Source: Chryseobacterium gallinarum
GTDB taxonomy: Bacteria > Bacteroidota > Bacteroidia > Flavobacteriales > Weeksellaceae
Direction: 5' to 3'
Length of the DNA: 64,000 nucleotides
NCBI RefSeq assembly: GCF_001021975.1
Contig: NZ_CP009928.1
Span: 434,001 to 498,000, forward strand
A model generated the notes under the pieces. It was not told where the DNA came from and ran no database searches. It saw only the letters and a program-made list of their open reading frames with translations. The position numbers were made by a program, and so were the translations under genes. Shown in pieces: positions 1 through 8,123 of the stretch. Numbering within the stretch: position 1 is the first letter of the stretch; every line of letters begins with the position of its first letter.

Positions 1-105
1 ATACAGTTTTACAGAAGGATGGGTTTCAATATTACGGGGGTGAATACAAGGCTTTATGACAATGCGGAAGAAATAGCGCTTTTCATGACGTTAGATATAG
101 AATAG
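1..105 (+). CDS. C-terminal end of a probable GNAT acetyltransferase (partial)
   Basis: An open frame enters from the window edge and gives 34 residues before a TAG stop. The end reads like the last strand-helix-strand of a GNAT acetyltransferase: a FYRRMGF segment, which is the usual 'FYxkxGF' turn near the acetyl-CoA site, followed by a short tail. The substrate cannot be judged because the catalytic core is outside the window. Downstream the DNA is non-coding up to the convergent peptidase gene; it includes a short GC-rich stretch, AGCGGCTAAAGCCACT, that can fold back on itself. Assignment rests on this motif alone. Confidence 0.5.
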   Translation: MQFYRRMGFNITGVNTRLYDNAEEIALFMTLDIE

Positions 106-188
106 TTTTGGCTATAGCGCGGATAATGTATGTATATTGGAAGCGGCTAAAGCCACTCCCTGTTGATATTTCATAACATTTTTTTTAT

Positions 189-1529
189 TCACTTCACTTT
201 CGGCACTACAATCAGGCTTTCATTTCCAGAAATGGTTACCGCTTGTACTGCAAAGAAATAATTATCTTTAGAATAAGGCAAACTGATGGAATTTTCTTTG
301 GTAAAGGTTTTTTTCTGCCATATTGAGGCATCTGTTTCACGCATCAGCACATAATATCCTGCTACTTCTACCGATCGAGGTTTTTCCCAGGAAAGAGTTG
401 TAAAGTTGGTAAGTTTATCCGCTTCAATCTTTACATTTTCAGGTTTTGAAGGTGACTTTGCCAGATTGGCCAGAACGGCAATATTGATCCCGACATTCTT
501 TTTAAAATAATCAAAATCCATAAATTGCGGTAAATCTCCATACTGAACGCCATTCTCTTTTCTGATATCTTGATGCTGGTGGTTGAAGTTTTCGTTAAAC
601 TCCGTCAGCCGTACTGCGGGGAATCCTTTTTCCACAAAAGGAGTATGGTCGCCGCCTCTCAGAAACCGATCATTTCTGTAAATCAATTTCACCTGGAAAT
701 TATCTGTATAACGCTCCCCCACTTCTTTAATGTACCTTGCCAGTTGCCTGGAATCTCCGTCGTTCTCTAAACCGAATTTTCTGATTTCGGAAGCCTTTTT
801 ATCCAGTTCATACTGAGGTAGTCCTTCTGAAAAGACTCTCAGCTGATATCCATTGATAAGATTTGTTTCACTGCTCAGATTGTTTGAAATCATATCATTA
901 TTGAGCAGGGCTTCTAATTGCCAGCCTTCATTTTTCGCTTTTTCTGCCAGCATTTTTGATCCTAATAAGCCTTGTTCTTCCCCTGAAAAAGCCACCAATA
1001 CAATACTTGCCGGAAATTTAGAAGTACTCAATATCCTTGCGCTTTCTATAAGGGCGGCTACTCCGCTGCCGTCATCATTGGCACCAGGGGCATTATCTTT
1101 TATATTCATGACATCGGTTACTCTCGAATCCAGGTGTCCGCTCATCATAAACAACCGTTTATCATCGGGATTGGTCCCATGAATGATAGCGATAACATTT
1201 CCTAAATCGGTAGGACGATCGATTCTTTTGCCGTCAGGCTGGATCAGCTGGCTTTGCATAAAAATTTCCATTCTTCCTTCCGCATTTTTCGAATAATCCC
1301 TGAACTTTTTCAATACCCATTTTTTTGCGGCTCCGATCCCCCTTTTAGGATCTGTGGCAGAACTCATGGTATGCCTGGTTCCAAAGCTTACCAAAGCATT
1401 AATATGTGCCTTTAGTGAATCTGTATTAACCTGTGATACATATTTTACAATTTCCGGATCCTGACGAATAATTTGTTGAGCTTGAAATGTGATGGGAATG
1501 AGAGACAAAGTGAAAATTATTTTTTTCAT
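189..1529 (-). CDS. Secreted M28 family zinc aminopeptidase with C-terminal fibronectin-like domain
   Basis: A 446-aa exported metallopeptidase that should remove N-terminal residues from peptides in the periplasm or outside the cell. Residues 1-18 form a signal peptide ending at AQ-A. The M28 fold shows the two-zinc ligand set: H132 and D134 in SGHLDSR, D152 in NDDGSG, the catalytic/metal EE pair at about 184-185 in FSGEEQG, and a later GGDHTPF histidine. From about residue 360 a beta-rich fibronectin type III-like domain follows (W-E-K-P start, Y-Y-V-L strand). It stands alone on the minus strand. Family assignment is firm; the natural substrate is unknown. Confidence 0.9.
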   Translation of the reverse strand: MKKIIFTLSLIPITFQAQQIIRQDPEIVKYVSQVNTDSLKAHINALVSFGTRHTMSSATDPKRGIGAAKKWVLKKFRDYSKNAEGRMEIFMQSQLIQPDGKRIDRPTDLGNVIAIIHGTNPDDKRLFMMSGHLDSRVTDVMNIKDNAPGANDDGSGVAALIESARILSTSKFPASIVLVAFSGEEQGLLGSKMLAEKAKNEGWQLEALLNNDMISNNLSSETNLINGYQLRVFSEGLPQYELDKKASEIRKFGLENDGDSRQLARYIKEVGERYTDNFQVKLIYRNDRFLRGGDHTPFVEKGFPAVRLTEFNENFNHQHQDIRKENGVQYGDLPQFMDFDYFKKNVGINIAVLANLAKSPSKPENVKIEADKLTNFTTLSWEKPRSVEVAGYYVLMRETDASIWQKKTFTKENSISLPYSKDNYFFAVQAVTISGNESLIVVPKVK

Positions 1530-1683
1530 AATATAGTATCAATTAATCTTTTGTAATATGTTTTAGATCAATAAAATTAGGAAAAAAGACGGCAAATAAA
1601 TTGTTTTAATTACTACTTTCCTCAGTATTCTCTTATTTTTTTTGATACAATTTCAGTAATTTCGGAAAAAATAATCTTTACAG

Positions 1684-2232
1684 ATGGATACCAGAAAAAA
1701 TGTGTTAGAAAAAATGTCGGATCAGGAGCTTGAACAATATATAAAGCCAGACAGTAAATTTGTTCCACAAGCCATTCAATATGCTTATGAAATTTTACAA
1801 TCCAGAGGAAGATCATTTACCCATGACGAGCAGGAACACATCAATACCATACTTTCTATAACTGAAGGAAATAAAACAATAACAATACATCCTAACTATA
1901 CGAAAGCCTCCAATCTCATCTACTTATCGGGAGCTGCAGGAATTGCAAGCCTGATCTGGACATCGGAACAATTGAATTCAGGTCTGGCTATTGTTATTTC
2001 TATAGCCATAACTGCCTTTGTTTTCGGAATAGGATATATAATGGGAAAAGGAAATGAAGTAGCCAGGTATCTGTTTATCATTTTTTTTATCTTAGGTCTC
2101 ATCGGAATTCCAACATTAGTAAACCATTTAAGCACCAATCCTGTTCTCGGAATAATAAACATTATCCAATTGATTCTCCAAACCTGGGCAGTGATACTTC
2201 TTTTAAAAATTCCTAAAAATAAAAAAGTATAA
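1684..2232 (+). CDS. Small four-helix membrane protein, function unknown
   Basis: The 182-aa product has a soluble N-terminal part (about residues 1-60) with a short helical repeat-like segment (MSDQELEQYI and SRGRSFTHDEQEHI), followed by four hydrophobic stretches at about 75-92, 98-119, 124-146 and 152-176. There is no signal peptide. The N-terminal pattern resembles the tail segments found in many flavobacterial zinc-ribbon/membrane proteins, but I cannot name a family. It is the last host gene before the prophage and is oriented toward it; only the 5' stub of the DUF1089 gene lies between. Confidence 0.7.
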   Translation: MDTRKNVLEKMSDQELEQYIKPDSKFVPQAIQYAYEILQSRGRSFTHDEQEHINTILSITEGNKTITIHPNYTKASNLIYLSGAAGIASLIWTSEQLNSGLAIVISIAITAFVFGIGYIMGKGNEVARYLFIIFFILGLIGIPTLVNHLSTNPVLGIINIIQLILQTWAVILLLKIPKNKKV

Positions 2233-2319
2233 ACACTTTATACGGAAAACCAGAAACCTTAAGCAAATTCATAAAACAAAGAATTTTATTAATGAAAATT
2301 TTTTAACTATTAAAATACA

Positions 2320-2335
2320 ATGAAAACATTAATCT
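2320..2335 (+). pseudogene. 5' stub of the DUF1089 glycolipid-binding gene, cut by the prophage
   Basis: Five codons of the interrupted host gene remain here (Met-Lys-Thr-Leu-Ile) plus the first base of codon 6. The continuation, starting with TGG (Trp), is found 37.5 kb away at 39892. Joining the two gives an uninterrupted DUF1089 (PF06475-type) frame of 184 codons. The ATG is well placed after an AT-rich leader and is the natural start of the gene. Confidence 0.85.
2331..2335. repeat. Target-site duplication, left copy (AATCT)
   Basis: AATCT abuts the left prophage end and recurs at 39888-39892. Five bases is the duplication made by phage Mu transposition. An alternative reading is a 4-bp AATC duplication with prophage termini TAC...GTA, because the T is present on both sides. 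Confidence 0.8.
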
Positions 2336-2510
2336 ACTCCCCTTAAAACGAAAAAGCGAAATTAATTAGTAAGTAAAAAAAGCTGAAAAAGCCCATTAAT
2401 AAAAGATTTACGAGTATATTGAAGCCTCGTATTGAAAAAAAACGAAACGCCGAAAAATTACTATTCGCTACCATTTTATTACTATTAAAAAAAGATTTTC
2501 GCCATCATAT

Positions 2511-2537
2511 AGCCCCTTTTTGGGGCTTTTTATTTTC
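2511..2537 (+). terminator. Rho-independent terminator at the prophage left end
   Basis: AGCCCC-TTTTT-GGGGCT forms a six-pair stem followed by a T-rich tract. It reads rightward and would stop transcripts that enter the prophage from the interrupted host gene. Confidence 0.7.
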
Positions 2538-2685
2538 TCAAACATACAAATTTACTATTCTATATAAAGACCTTGTAGTAAAGCGTTTCCTAAGTGCTGA
2601 AATAAATTTATTTAATCATCCTGACGGAAAAAAATATTGGATCTATGTATTTCTTGGGATTTCTCTTAAAAAGATGCTTTTTTGA

Positions 2686-2721
2686 GTTGGGGTTGCAGTT
2701 GGGGTTGCATTTGGGGTTGCA
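2686..2721. repeat. Three tandem 12-bp repeats near the left end
   Basis: The unit (G/T)TTGGGGTTGCA is present three times with no spacer. It lies about 350 bp inside the left terminus, just beyond the end of the repressor gene. It does not encode anything visible. It may be a protein-binding array. Confidence 0.75.
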
Positions 2722-2742
2722 AAACCCGGTTTTTTAAGTTGG

Positions 2743-2813
2743 ATTCAACTATATATAGGGGCTAAAAAACGTCAAAAAAAGCACTATTTTAAATTATTCA
2801 ACTATATATAGGG
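2743..2813. repeat. Pair of perfect 18-bp direct repeats
   Basis: ATTCAACTATATATAGGG occurs at 2743-2760 and again at 2796-2813, 53 bp apart, in non-coding DNA between the left end and the repressor gene. No copy is seen at the right end. The spacing of about five helical turns would place bound proteins on one face of the DNA. Confidence 0.8.
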
Positions 2814-2879
2814 ACATCACGTTGTAAATTTACACTGCTGATAAACAGTAATTTACTCTAACATTGATTAAAATACTTT

Positions 2880-3641
2880 CTATTTTCGGTTATTATATAC
2901 AATTCTACTACTATGATTACGTCTTACACAACCCAATACTAAAAATATTCTTCTTATATCATCAACCTTTACTTCAAATGGCTCATGTATTAAACGTCCC
3001 TTTTCTGATCCATCTTCCCATCTTTCGGTGTTATCGGAACAAAGTAATACAGTTTCTTTTTTTGTTCCTTTTTGTATTCTTTTCAAAGTTCTATATTCAG
3101 AAGTTTCTATTCCATAATCCTGGCCATACATTAATAACGATTTATCATAAACTTCTTTCAAAGCCGCAATACTGCCGGTATAATTTGGCATGCTGTCACC
3201 ATGAACCCTCATTGCTGCAGTTGCATCCCTAAACCAATCTCCGGCATCAATAAATTCAACGGGATCCGTAATTGGTGTCATATCCACCTCTACCTGCCCC
3301 GCTGTAATTATACCATCATAAAGCGGAATTAATCTTGGGGCGTAAATTTCTTTAGCTTTTTCAAGTGTTATTAATCCCTCGGATTTATTAATATTTTCCT
3401 TTAGCATTTCTCCTTTTCCAACAATAAGCCATTCAGAATCAATTTTTATAAACTTGTTTATAATAGCCTGTATTATTTCAAAACTTACAAGTGGATATTT
3501 ACCACTTCGGGTATCAATTGTAAATAATCTGTTGATTCTTGGCTGGCTGATTCCGATTTCCTTACTGAAGCGTAATACATTGCCATCGCAAAAATAATCT
3601 ATAACATTTTTAACCCTTTGGTTTTCAATAGGTAAATTCAT
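2880..3641 (-). CDS. Prophage repressor, HTH plus LexA-like S24 autoprotease
   Basis: A 253-aa lysogeny repressor. The N-terminus carries a helix-turn-helix (about 23-43, with SKEIGISQPRINRLF). The C-terminal half is a LexA/CI-type S24 domain: a likely Ala-Gly cleavage site A114-G115, nucleophile S150 in HGDSMPN and general base K187 in TLKRI. Self-cleavage on DNA damage would therefore be expected to induce the phage. It is transcribed away from the early operon, and the space between holds perfect operator palindromes. An additional operator-like sequence lies inside its own coding region. Annotation as repressor is strong from position and domains; the target sites are inferred. Confidence 0.9.
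   Translation of the reverse strand: MNLPIENQRVKNVIDYFCDGNVLRFSKEIGISQPRINRLFTIDTRSGKYPLVSFEIIQAIINKFIKIDSEWLIVGKGEMLKENINKSEGLITLEKAKEIYAPRLIPLYDGIITAGQVEVDMTPITDPVEFIDAGDWFRDATAAMRVHGDSMPNYTGSIAALKEVYDKSLLMYGQDYGIETSEYRTLKRIQKGTKKETVLLCSDNTERWEDGSEKGRLIHEPFEVKVDDIRRIFLVLGCVRRNHSSRIVYNNRK
3447..3462. promoter_or_regulatory. Intragenic operator-like palindrome
   Basis: TATAAACTTGTTTATA matches the 16-bp intergenic operator at 15 of 16 positions, differing only at the centre. It lies within the repressor coding sequence (codons 61-66) about 195 bp from the other site, a distance suited to DNA looping. Confidence 0.55.
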
Positions 3642-3656
3642 TTGTAATTAATTTTT

Positions 3657-3672
3657 TATAAACATGTTTATA
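3657..3672. promoter_or_regulatory. Repressor operator, perfect 16-bp palindrome
   Basis: TATAAACATGTTTATA is a perfect dyad 15 bp upstream of the repressor start codon, in the repressor/early-operon divergent region. A second copy of its core lies 35 bp away. This is the expected arrangement for autoregulated lysogeny control. Confidence 0.75.
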
Positions 3673-3678
3673 AAAAAT

Positions 3679-3731
3679 TTGGATTTATTAAAAACATGTT
3701 TATATATTTGTGAAAACATTTGAACAAATGT
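3679..3731 (+). promoter_or_regulatory. Early promoter with overlapping operator and second dyad
   Basis: A Bacteroidetes -7 box TATATTTG (3703-3710) follows a TTG at 3679-3681 with 21 bp between, fitting the flavobacterial -33/-7 pattern. The operator core AAACATGTTT (3692-3701) lies between the two boxes, so repressor binding would block the early genes. Just downstream a different perfect dyad, ACATTTG-AA-CAAATGT (3716-3731), may bind another regulator. Confidence 0.65.
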
Positions 3732-3752
3732 ATAATAAAAATTTGATTTATC

Positions 3753-3947
3753 ATGGAAAATAAGCAAAAAGAGAAAATTTACTATGGAGATTATCAGCTA
3801 CTTGGCGAAATGTTAGACGCTTCATCTCATGCCGCGCGGATGAGATATAAAAGAAACGAAAAAGAGGCGGTCAAAGTAATGAATATGATACATGAAAACC
3901 GAAAACGACTGGTTCGGGACTACAGAAAAAGTTTACAAATAGATTAG
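3753..3947 (+). CDS. Small early protein, candidate Ner-like regulator
   Basis: A 64-aa basic, helical protein and the first gene of the early operon, directly after the operator region. Its centre (LLGEMLDASSHAARMRY) has the spacing of a helix-turn-helix. In Mu the first early gene encodes the small DNA-binding protein Ner, which turns down repressor and early transcription. The position and size fit this role, but there is no clear sequence family, so the function is inferred from place only. Confidence 0.65.
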   Translation: MENKQKEKIYYGDYQLLGEMLDASSHAARMRYKRNEKEAVKVMNMIHENRKRLVRDYRKSLQID

Positions 3948-3979
3948 GATAGATTTATTAACGAGATAAAAAAGAGATT

Positions 3980-6031
3980 ATGCCGCACGAATGGGGAAAT
4001 TTATTAGTAGTTACGAAAGACGAGCTTATCCCAAAATACTATAATTGCATGGGTACTTTAAAATCGGAAATCCACAGATACAAAGATTTACCTTATGGAA
4101 TCAAAAAGGTTCAGAAAGGAGGCAATGGCAGACAGATGTATATTGATTTTGACAGCCTTTCAAAAGAAGTACAGGATAGCATGGGTGATCCACGCAAAAT
4201 GAGACATCCTTTACTTTCATTTTTTGAATTTGATGCAACTGCAGTACGTTACTACACTGATTTCAGATTTGAGGACGGAACACCATTAAAAGAAAGTTTC
4301 AAAGAAGAATATATAACCAATGCCAGTGTACTTATTGCAGCCGAAAAATTAAGACAGGCGCGTTTAACAGAGTGGAAAAAATTAAAAAAAACTTCAGGGC
4401 GTGGGTTAATGCCTTCCATCATCACAGATGTTACGACATTTAACGAGTTCCTGCCAAAGGTATATAACACCACCCACACCATACCTTCATCCCACAGAGG
4501 GTTTGACCGGGTTTGGAAACCTTTCTTTCATTCTTTTGATGACGGACTCAATTTTGAAAGCCTGATTTCCGGTAAACTGAAAAACCAGAACCGAAAATTA
4601 ATGACCGACGAAATGATGGCTCTACTCAATGATATGTTTGCCGGACAGGATTATAAACCTTCCCGTACTCAGGTCGCCGATCAATATCAGGCTTTTTTAA
4701 ACGGTGAACTGGATATTATCAGTAAAGAAACCGGAGAGGAATACGACTGTACCAATCCAAATTTCAGGGAAATGTCCGACAATTCAATTATTGCGTGGCT
4801 TGGTAAATGGGAAAACAAGATCGGAACCTTTGCGAAACGTTCCGGTGACCGTCAGAAATTGATGCAGGAGTTTACTCCACCACATAAGCTAACCAAAATT
4901 AAGGAGGCGGGAACGCTGATTTCCATAGACGACAGACAGCCACCATTTATGTATAATGAAAACAGGAAACGTCCCTGGTTCTATATGGGTATTGATGTGG
5001 GAAGCGAAGCGTGGACTTGTTGGGTTTGGGGAAAGGATAAAAAAGGAATCATTATTGAGTTTTACCGCCAGATGATCAGAAACTACTCAGAATGGGGCTT
5101 TAACCTTCCGCTTGGGCTGGAATGCGAAAGTTCATTAAACAGTGGATTTAAGGATACTTTCTTGCGCAACGGGGCAATGTTTGACCGTGTGAACATCTAT
5201 AAGAACCGTGCAAGGTCAAAAGTTGTAGAGCGAAAATTTGAGGAATTAAGATACCGCCACGAAAAAAGCCGCTTAGGATGGATGGCAAGACCTCACGCCT
5301 TGAAAGAAGAAAATCAGAAAAGCGGAGAAGAAGAAATCATTATCCCTTTTGACACGATTGTAGACCAATCGCTCAGCGATATTGAAACGTGGAATAATAT
5401 GCCTCATTCTGTTCATACCGATAAAACCCGATGGGAAGTATTTTGTGAGATGCAGAACAAAAATACACAACCCACCAACTGGGCAGCAATCCTTCCTCAT
5501 ATTGGTAAAACGGAAAAGTCAAGCTGTAATGCCGGAATTATCAAATTCAGAAATACAACTTTTGTTTTAGGTCTGGACGGCGAAATTGCGTTGAATGATG
5601 ATTTAATAAGGCTCTTAAAGTATGTTAATGGCAAAGAGTTTACGATTTACTGGCTTGACGGGAACGATGGGAATGTTTTAAAAGCGATGATTTATTATGA
5701 TGATATTATGCTTTGTGATTTAGTTCCACAGCCGGAATATTCAAGATCAATTCACGAAAGAGACGAGCAGGGTGAAATCAACCGGAGGTTAATGAGTGCA
5801 TACGAGAACACAGTTAACAAATTCATGGCTCAGCGTAAACGTGAAATTGATCAGGTCTTAATTATCGACCACCGTAAAAAAACACTGAACAATAAATTTC
5901 AGATTGCAGGTCGAAAAAAATATATTCCTAACAATAGTACACCAGAAGAAGTGTTCTCTGACGCTGAGGAAAGCAGCTACAACCACAACTCGAATACATC
6001 AACTGTGAGAAGTTGGGCAGCAAATTTTTAA
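3980..6031 (+). CDS. MuA-like DDE transposase
   Basis: A 683-aa transposase that should bind the prophage ends, cut and join them to target DNA. Residues 1-80 form an end-binding region (Mu DNA-binding-like). The RNase H-like core runs from about 310 to 425: first acid D317 in SIDD, second position in LGLECESSLN (E381 or E383), third acid E417 in KVVERKFEEL. Comparison with MuA (ITGDG, TIDN, PVER) suggests that the middle Asp is Glu here. The C-terminal 250 residues would include the beta-barrel and a MuB/ClpX contact region. A MuB-like gene follows after 21 bp. Family assignment is solid. Confidence 0.9.
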   Translation: MPHEWGNLLVVTKDELIPKYYNCMGTLKSEIHRYKDLPYGIKKVQKGGNGRQMYIDFDSLSKEVQDSMGDPRKMRHPLLSFFEFDATAVRYYTDFRFEDGTPLKESFKEEYITNASVLIAAEKLRQARLTEWKKLKKTSGRGLMPSIITDVTTFNEFLPKVYNTTHTIPSSHRGFDRVWKPFFHSFDDGLNFESLISGKLKNQNRKLMTDEMMALLNDMFAGQDYKPSRTQVADQYQAFLNGELDIISKETGEEYDCTNPNFREMSDNSIIAWLGKWENKIGTFAKRSGDRQKLMQEFTPPHKLTKIKEAGTLISIDDRQPPFMYNENRKRPWFYMGIDVGSEAWTCWVWGKDKKGIIIEFYRQMIRNYSEWGFNLPLGLECESSLNSGFKDTFLRNGAMFDRVNIYKNRARSKVVERKFEELRYRHEKSRLGWMARPHALKEENQKSGEEEIIIPFDTIVDQSLSDIETWNNMPHSVHTDKTRWEVFCEMQNKNTQPTNWAAILPHIGKTEKSSCNAGIIKFRNTTFVLGLDGEIALNDDLIRLLKYVNGKEFTIYWLDGNDGNVLKAMIYYDDIMLCDLVPQPEYSRSIHERDEQGEINRRLMSAYENTVNKFMAQRKREIDQVLIIDHRKKTLNNKFQIAGRKKYIPNNSTPEEVFSDAEESSYNHNSNTSTVRSWAANF

Positions 6032-6052
6032 CAAACCAAAAATAAAATAGAT

Positions 6053-6976
6053 ATGATAACATTAGAACAAAAACAAAACATCCGTACTGCAGTACTTAAC
6101 GGCAGGGAAAAATTCAAAGGAACTGATACCGCCTACGCAAAATCATTAGGTATCGACAGCATGGCTTACGGTCAAATAAAAGATGGAATGATTGAGAATA
6201 TATTGTCATTGGGGCAATGGCTGAATATTGGCAGCAAATTCCAAACAGCGAAGAATGACTATGAAATGAAATTGGTAAAAACCGAGGTTTACCTTGCTAT
6301 GGAAGACAACTTCAATTTTTGCCAAGCTACAAAAACATCAATGATTTTGGTAGATGACTGTGGGATCGGAAAAACACGGTGTGCAATGGATATTGTCTCC
6401 AAAATGAAAAATGCGTTTTATGTGGACTGTTCCCAGTCGCAGACTAAAATACGCTTTGTAAAACAACTGGCTGCCGCGTTAGGCTGCGATACCACCGGAA
6501 AATATTATGACATCTTGGAAACGGTAAAATATGCCTTGAATATTATTGAAAATCCGTTTGTCTGCGTGGATGAGTTCGGAGATTTAGAATACAACGCCTA
6601 TTTGGAGTTAAAAGGAATCATGAACGCCACCAAGCATAACTGCACTTGGTACGCAATGGGAGCCGATGGGTTACGTGCAAAAATTACAAAAGGAATTAAC
6701 AATCATAAAGTAGGTTTTGCGGAAATTTTCAGCCGCCTTTCCGATGACTTCGTGACACTGGTTCCAAAAAAACCTGAGGAACGAAAAGAATTTTATTTAA
6801 AGCTGTTCGGGGACGTAGCCTATGTCAACCTAAAAAATAAAAATGAGGTTAACGAAGTGGTCAAAAAATGTATGGTCAAAGTCGCCAATCCATTTGAAGG
6901 AAAGCAAAAAGGGGAACAAGGCGGGCGCATCAAATCACTCAGATATTTAGAAACATTGTTAAAGGTCAGGGAATAA
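6053..6976 (+). CDS. MuB-like AAA+ target-selection ATPase
   Basis: A 307-aa ATPase that should coat target DNA and activate the transposase. It starts with a helical DNA-binding segment (about 1-60), as MuB does. The P-loop is DDCGIGKT (101-108), in which the first glycine of the classic motif is Asp, and Walker B is FVCVDEF (D173, E174). It follows the transposase and its TAA stop overlaps the ATG of the next ATPase gene by one base, so the two are likely translated together. The context makes the assignment strong despite low expected identity with Mu. Confidence 0.85.
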   Translation: MITLEQKQNIRTAVLNGREKFKGTDTAYAKSLGIDSMAYGQIKDGMIENILSLGQWLNIGSKFQTAKNDYEMKLVKTEVYLAMEDNFNFCQATKTSMILVDDCGIGKTRCAMDIVSKMKNAFYVDCSQSQTKIRFVKQLAAALGCDTTGKYYDILETVKYALNIIENPFVCVDEFGDLEYNAYLELKGIMNATKHNCTWYAMGADGLRAKITKGINNHKVGFAEIFSRLSDDFVTLVPKKPEERKEFYLKLFGDVAYVNLKNKNEVNEVVKKCMVKVANPFEGKQKGEQGGRIKSLRYLETLLKVRE

Positions 6977-7590
6977 TGAAGGCACTATCAGTAAAACAAG
7001 CGTTTTCCATTGTGTTTAAACTGTTTGAATTTACTGGACTTTGGCTTCAAGCTTTTGGAAAACCGGAAACCACCGGTTTTTGGTACTTGGGTGGAGGAGA
7101 AAAGAACGGAAAATCAACTTTCGCCATGATGCTGGCTAAATACCTTACCACATTTGGAAAAGTGCTTTATATATCCGCAGAGGAAGGATTATCGAAGGAC
7201 ATTATCGCCGCTATGAAATTTGCGGGATTATCAGATAAAGACAAAAAATTTCACATTATAGATTACGAGCCGTGGGAGCAACTTCAGGCTCGTTTTAGCT
7301 CCCGAAAATGCGCTAAAATCATTTTTATAGATAATTCAACAATCTACAGGGACGAGATCACAAGGAAGATGGTATCAGAATTAAAACAGAACCATCCCAA
7401 TAAATTAATAATAATGGTTTGCCACGAAGTAAAAGGACTGCCGGACAACGCTCTGGCAACAACATGGAGAAAGCTCGCTAAAATCATTATTCAGGCAGAA
7501 GGACTAAAAGCCATTATTTCCGGCAGATGTCCGGGAGGCACATTAATGATCAATGAAGAAAAAGCGAATCTTTATTGGGGAACAAAATAA
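6976..7590 (+). CDS. RecA/DnaB-like P-loop ATPase of the early operon
   Basis: A 204-aa protein with a clear P-loop GGEKNGKS (40-47) and a hydrophobic Walker B strand KIIFID (D119). The GWxxxxxGGGEKNGKST layout and the following sensor-like strand LIIMVCHE resemble RecA/RadA-like ATPase domains, as in phage AAA_25-type helicase loaders. There is no helicase lid or zinc finger. It overlaps the MuB-like gene by one base, so they act in the same operon. Mu itself has no such gene; a role in replication restart or target handling is an inference. Confidence 0.75.
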   Translation: MKALSVKQAFSIVFKLFEFTGLWLQAFGKPETTGFWYLGGGEKNGKSTFAMMLAKYLTTFGKVLYISAEEGLSKDIIAAMKFAGLSDKDKKFHIIDYEPWEQLQARFSSRKCAKIIFIDNSTIYRDEITRKMVSELKQNHPNKLIIMVCHEVKGLPDNALATTWRKLAKIIIQAEGLKAIISGRCPGGTLMINEEKANLYWGTK

Positions 7591-7603
7591 AATTAGAAAT
7601 ACA

Positions 7604-7903
7604 ATGAACAACGACATATTATTAAAAATTCTACAACTGGACAGCCTTGTCAGGTTTTTAGACTGGACGGAACGGGTAAGGATCCATTTGTACAGAGGAG
7701 AGAAATTTAACTCTACAACGCCAAAAATTCTGGCTGCGTATGAGTGGATCATCAATGAAAACTGGGAACCGCCGGTGATGCATTACGGGGAAGACCGCTT
7801 TCAATATTTCCATGATCCGGAATTAGACCTGTGGGTAGAAACTGAAAATTATTTAAACTATTTCCCGGAATACAAACCGGAATTAACCAAACTTATATTT
7901 TAG
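7604..7903 (+). CDS. Early-operon protein of unknown function
   Basis: A 99-aa protein. I chose the ATG at 7604 because an upstream in-frame ATG lies inside the preceding ATPase gene. It has no signal peptide or membrane segment. Several aromatic residues (DWTERVRIHLYRGEKF, YFHDPELDLW) suggest a compact fold. It lies 13 bp after the ATPase and 3 bp before the next gene, so it is part of the same transcript. Confidence 0.65.
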   Translation: MNNDILLKILQLDSLVRFLDWTERVRIHLYRGEKFNSTTPKILAAYEWIINENWEPPVMHYGEDRFQYFHDPELDLWVETENYLNYFPEYKPELTKLIF

Positions 7904-7906
7904 GAC

Positions 7907-8104
7907 ATGGAAGCCACAGAATTATTGGATGAGATTTTGAAAAATTATACTTTGGCGACAACCGTCTCGCAGCAAATACAGGCTCATCAAAAGAATATAG
8001 CCCTTTTAAACGGCGAATCGAAGAAAACCTATGATAAGGGATATAAAGACGGGAAACGCGACGGTAAAAAGGAGAAAATCGACAACCTTATACAGAAGAA
8101 CTAA
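7907..8104 (+). CDS. Small charged early protein
   Basis: A 65-aa protein, mostly helical in appearance, with a lysine-rich second half (YDKGYKDGKRDGKKEKID). No family is recognised. It starts 3 bp after the previous stop and precedes the DUF3164 gene by 19 bp. Confidence 0.6.
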   Translation: MEATELLDEILKNYTLATTVSQQIQAHQKNIALLNGESKKTYDKGYKDGKRDGKKEKIDNLIQKN

Positions 8105-8123
8105 TTATTAAAAATTACAAATT

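Noticed and set aside
2419..2685. An 88-residue frame in the prophage left end
   Set aside because: It starts with TTG, runs through a strong terminator hairpin and has a low-complexity composition.
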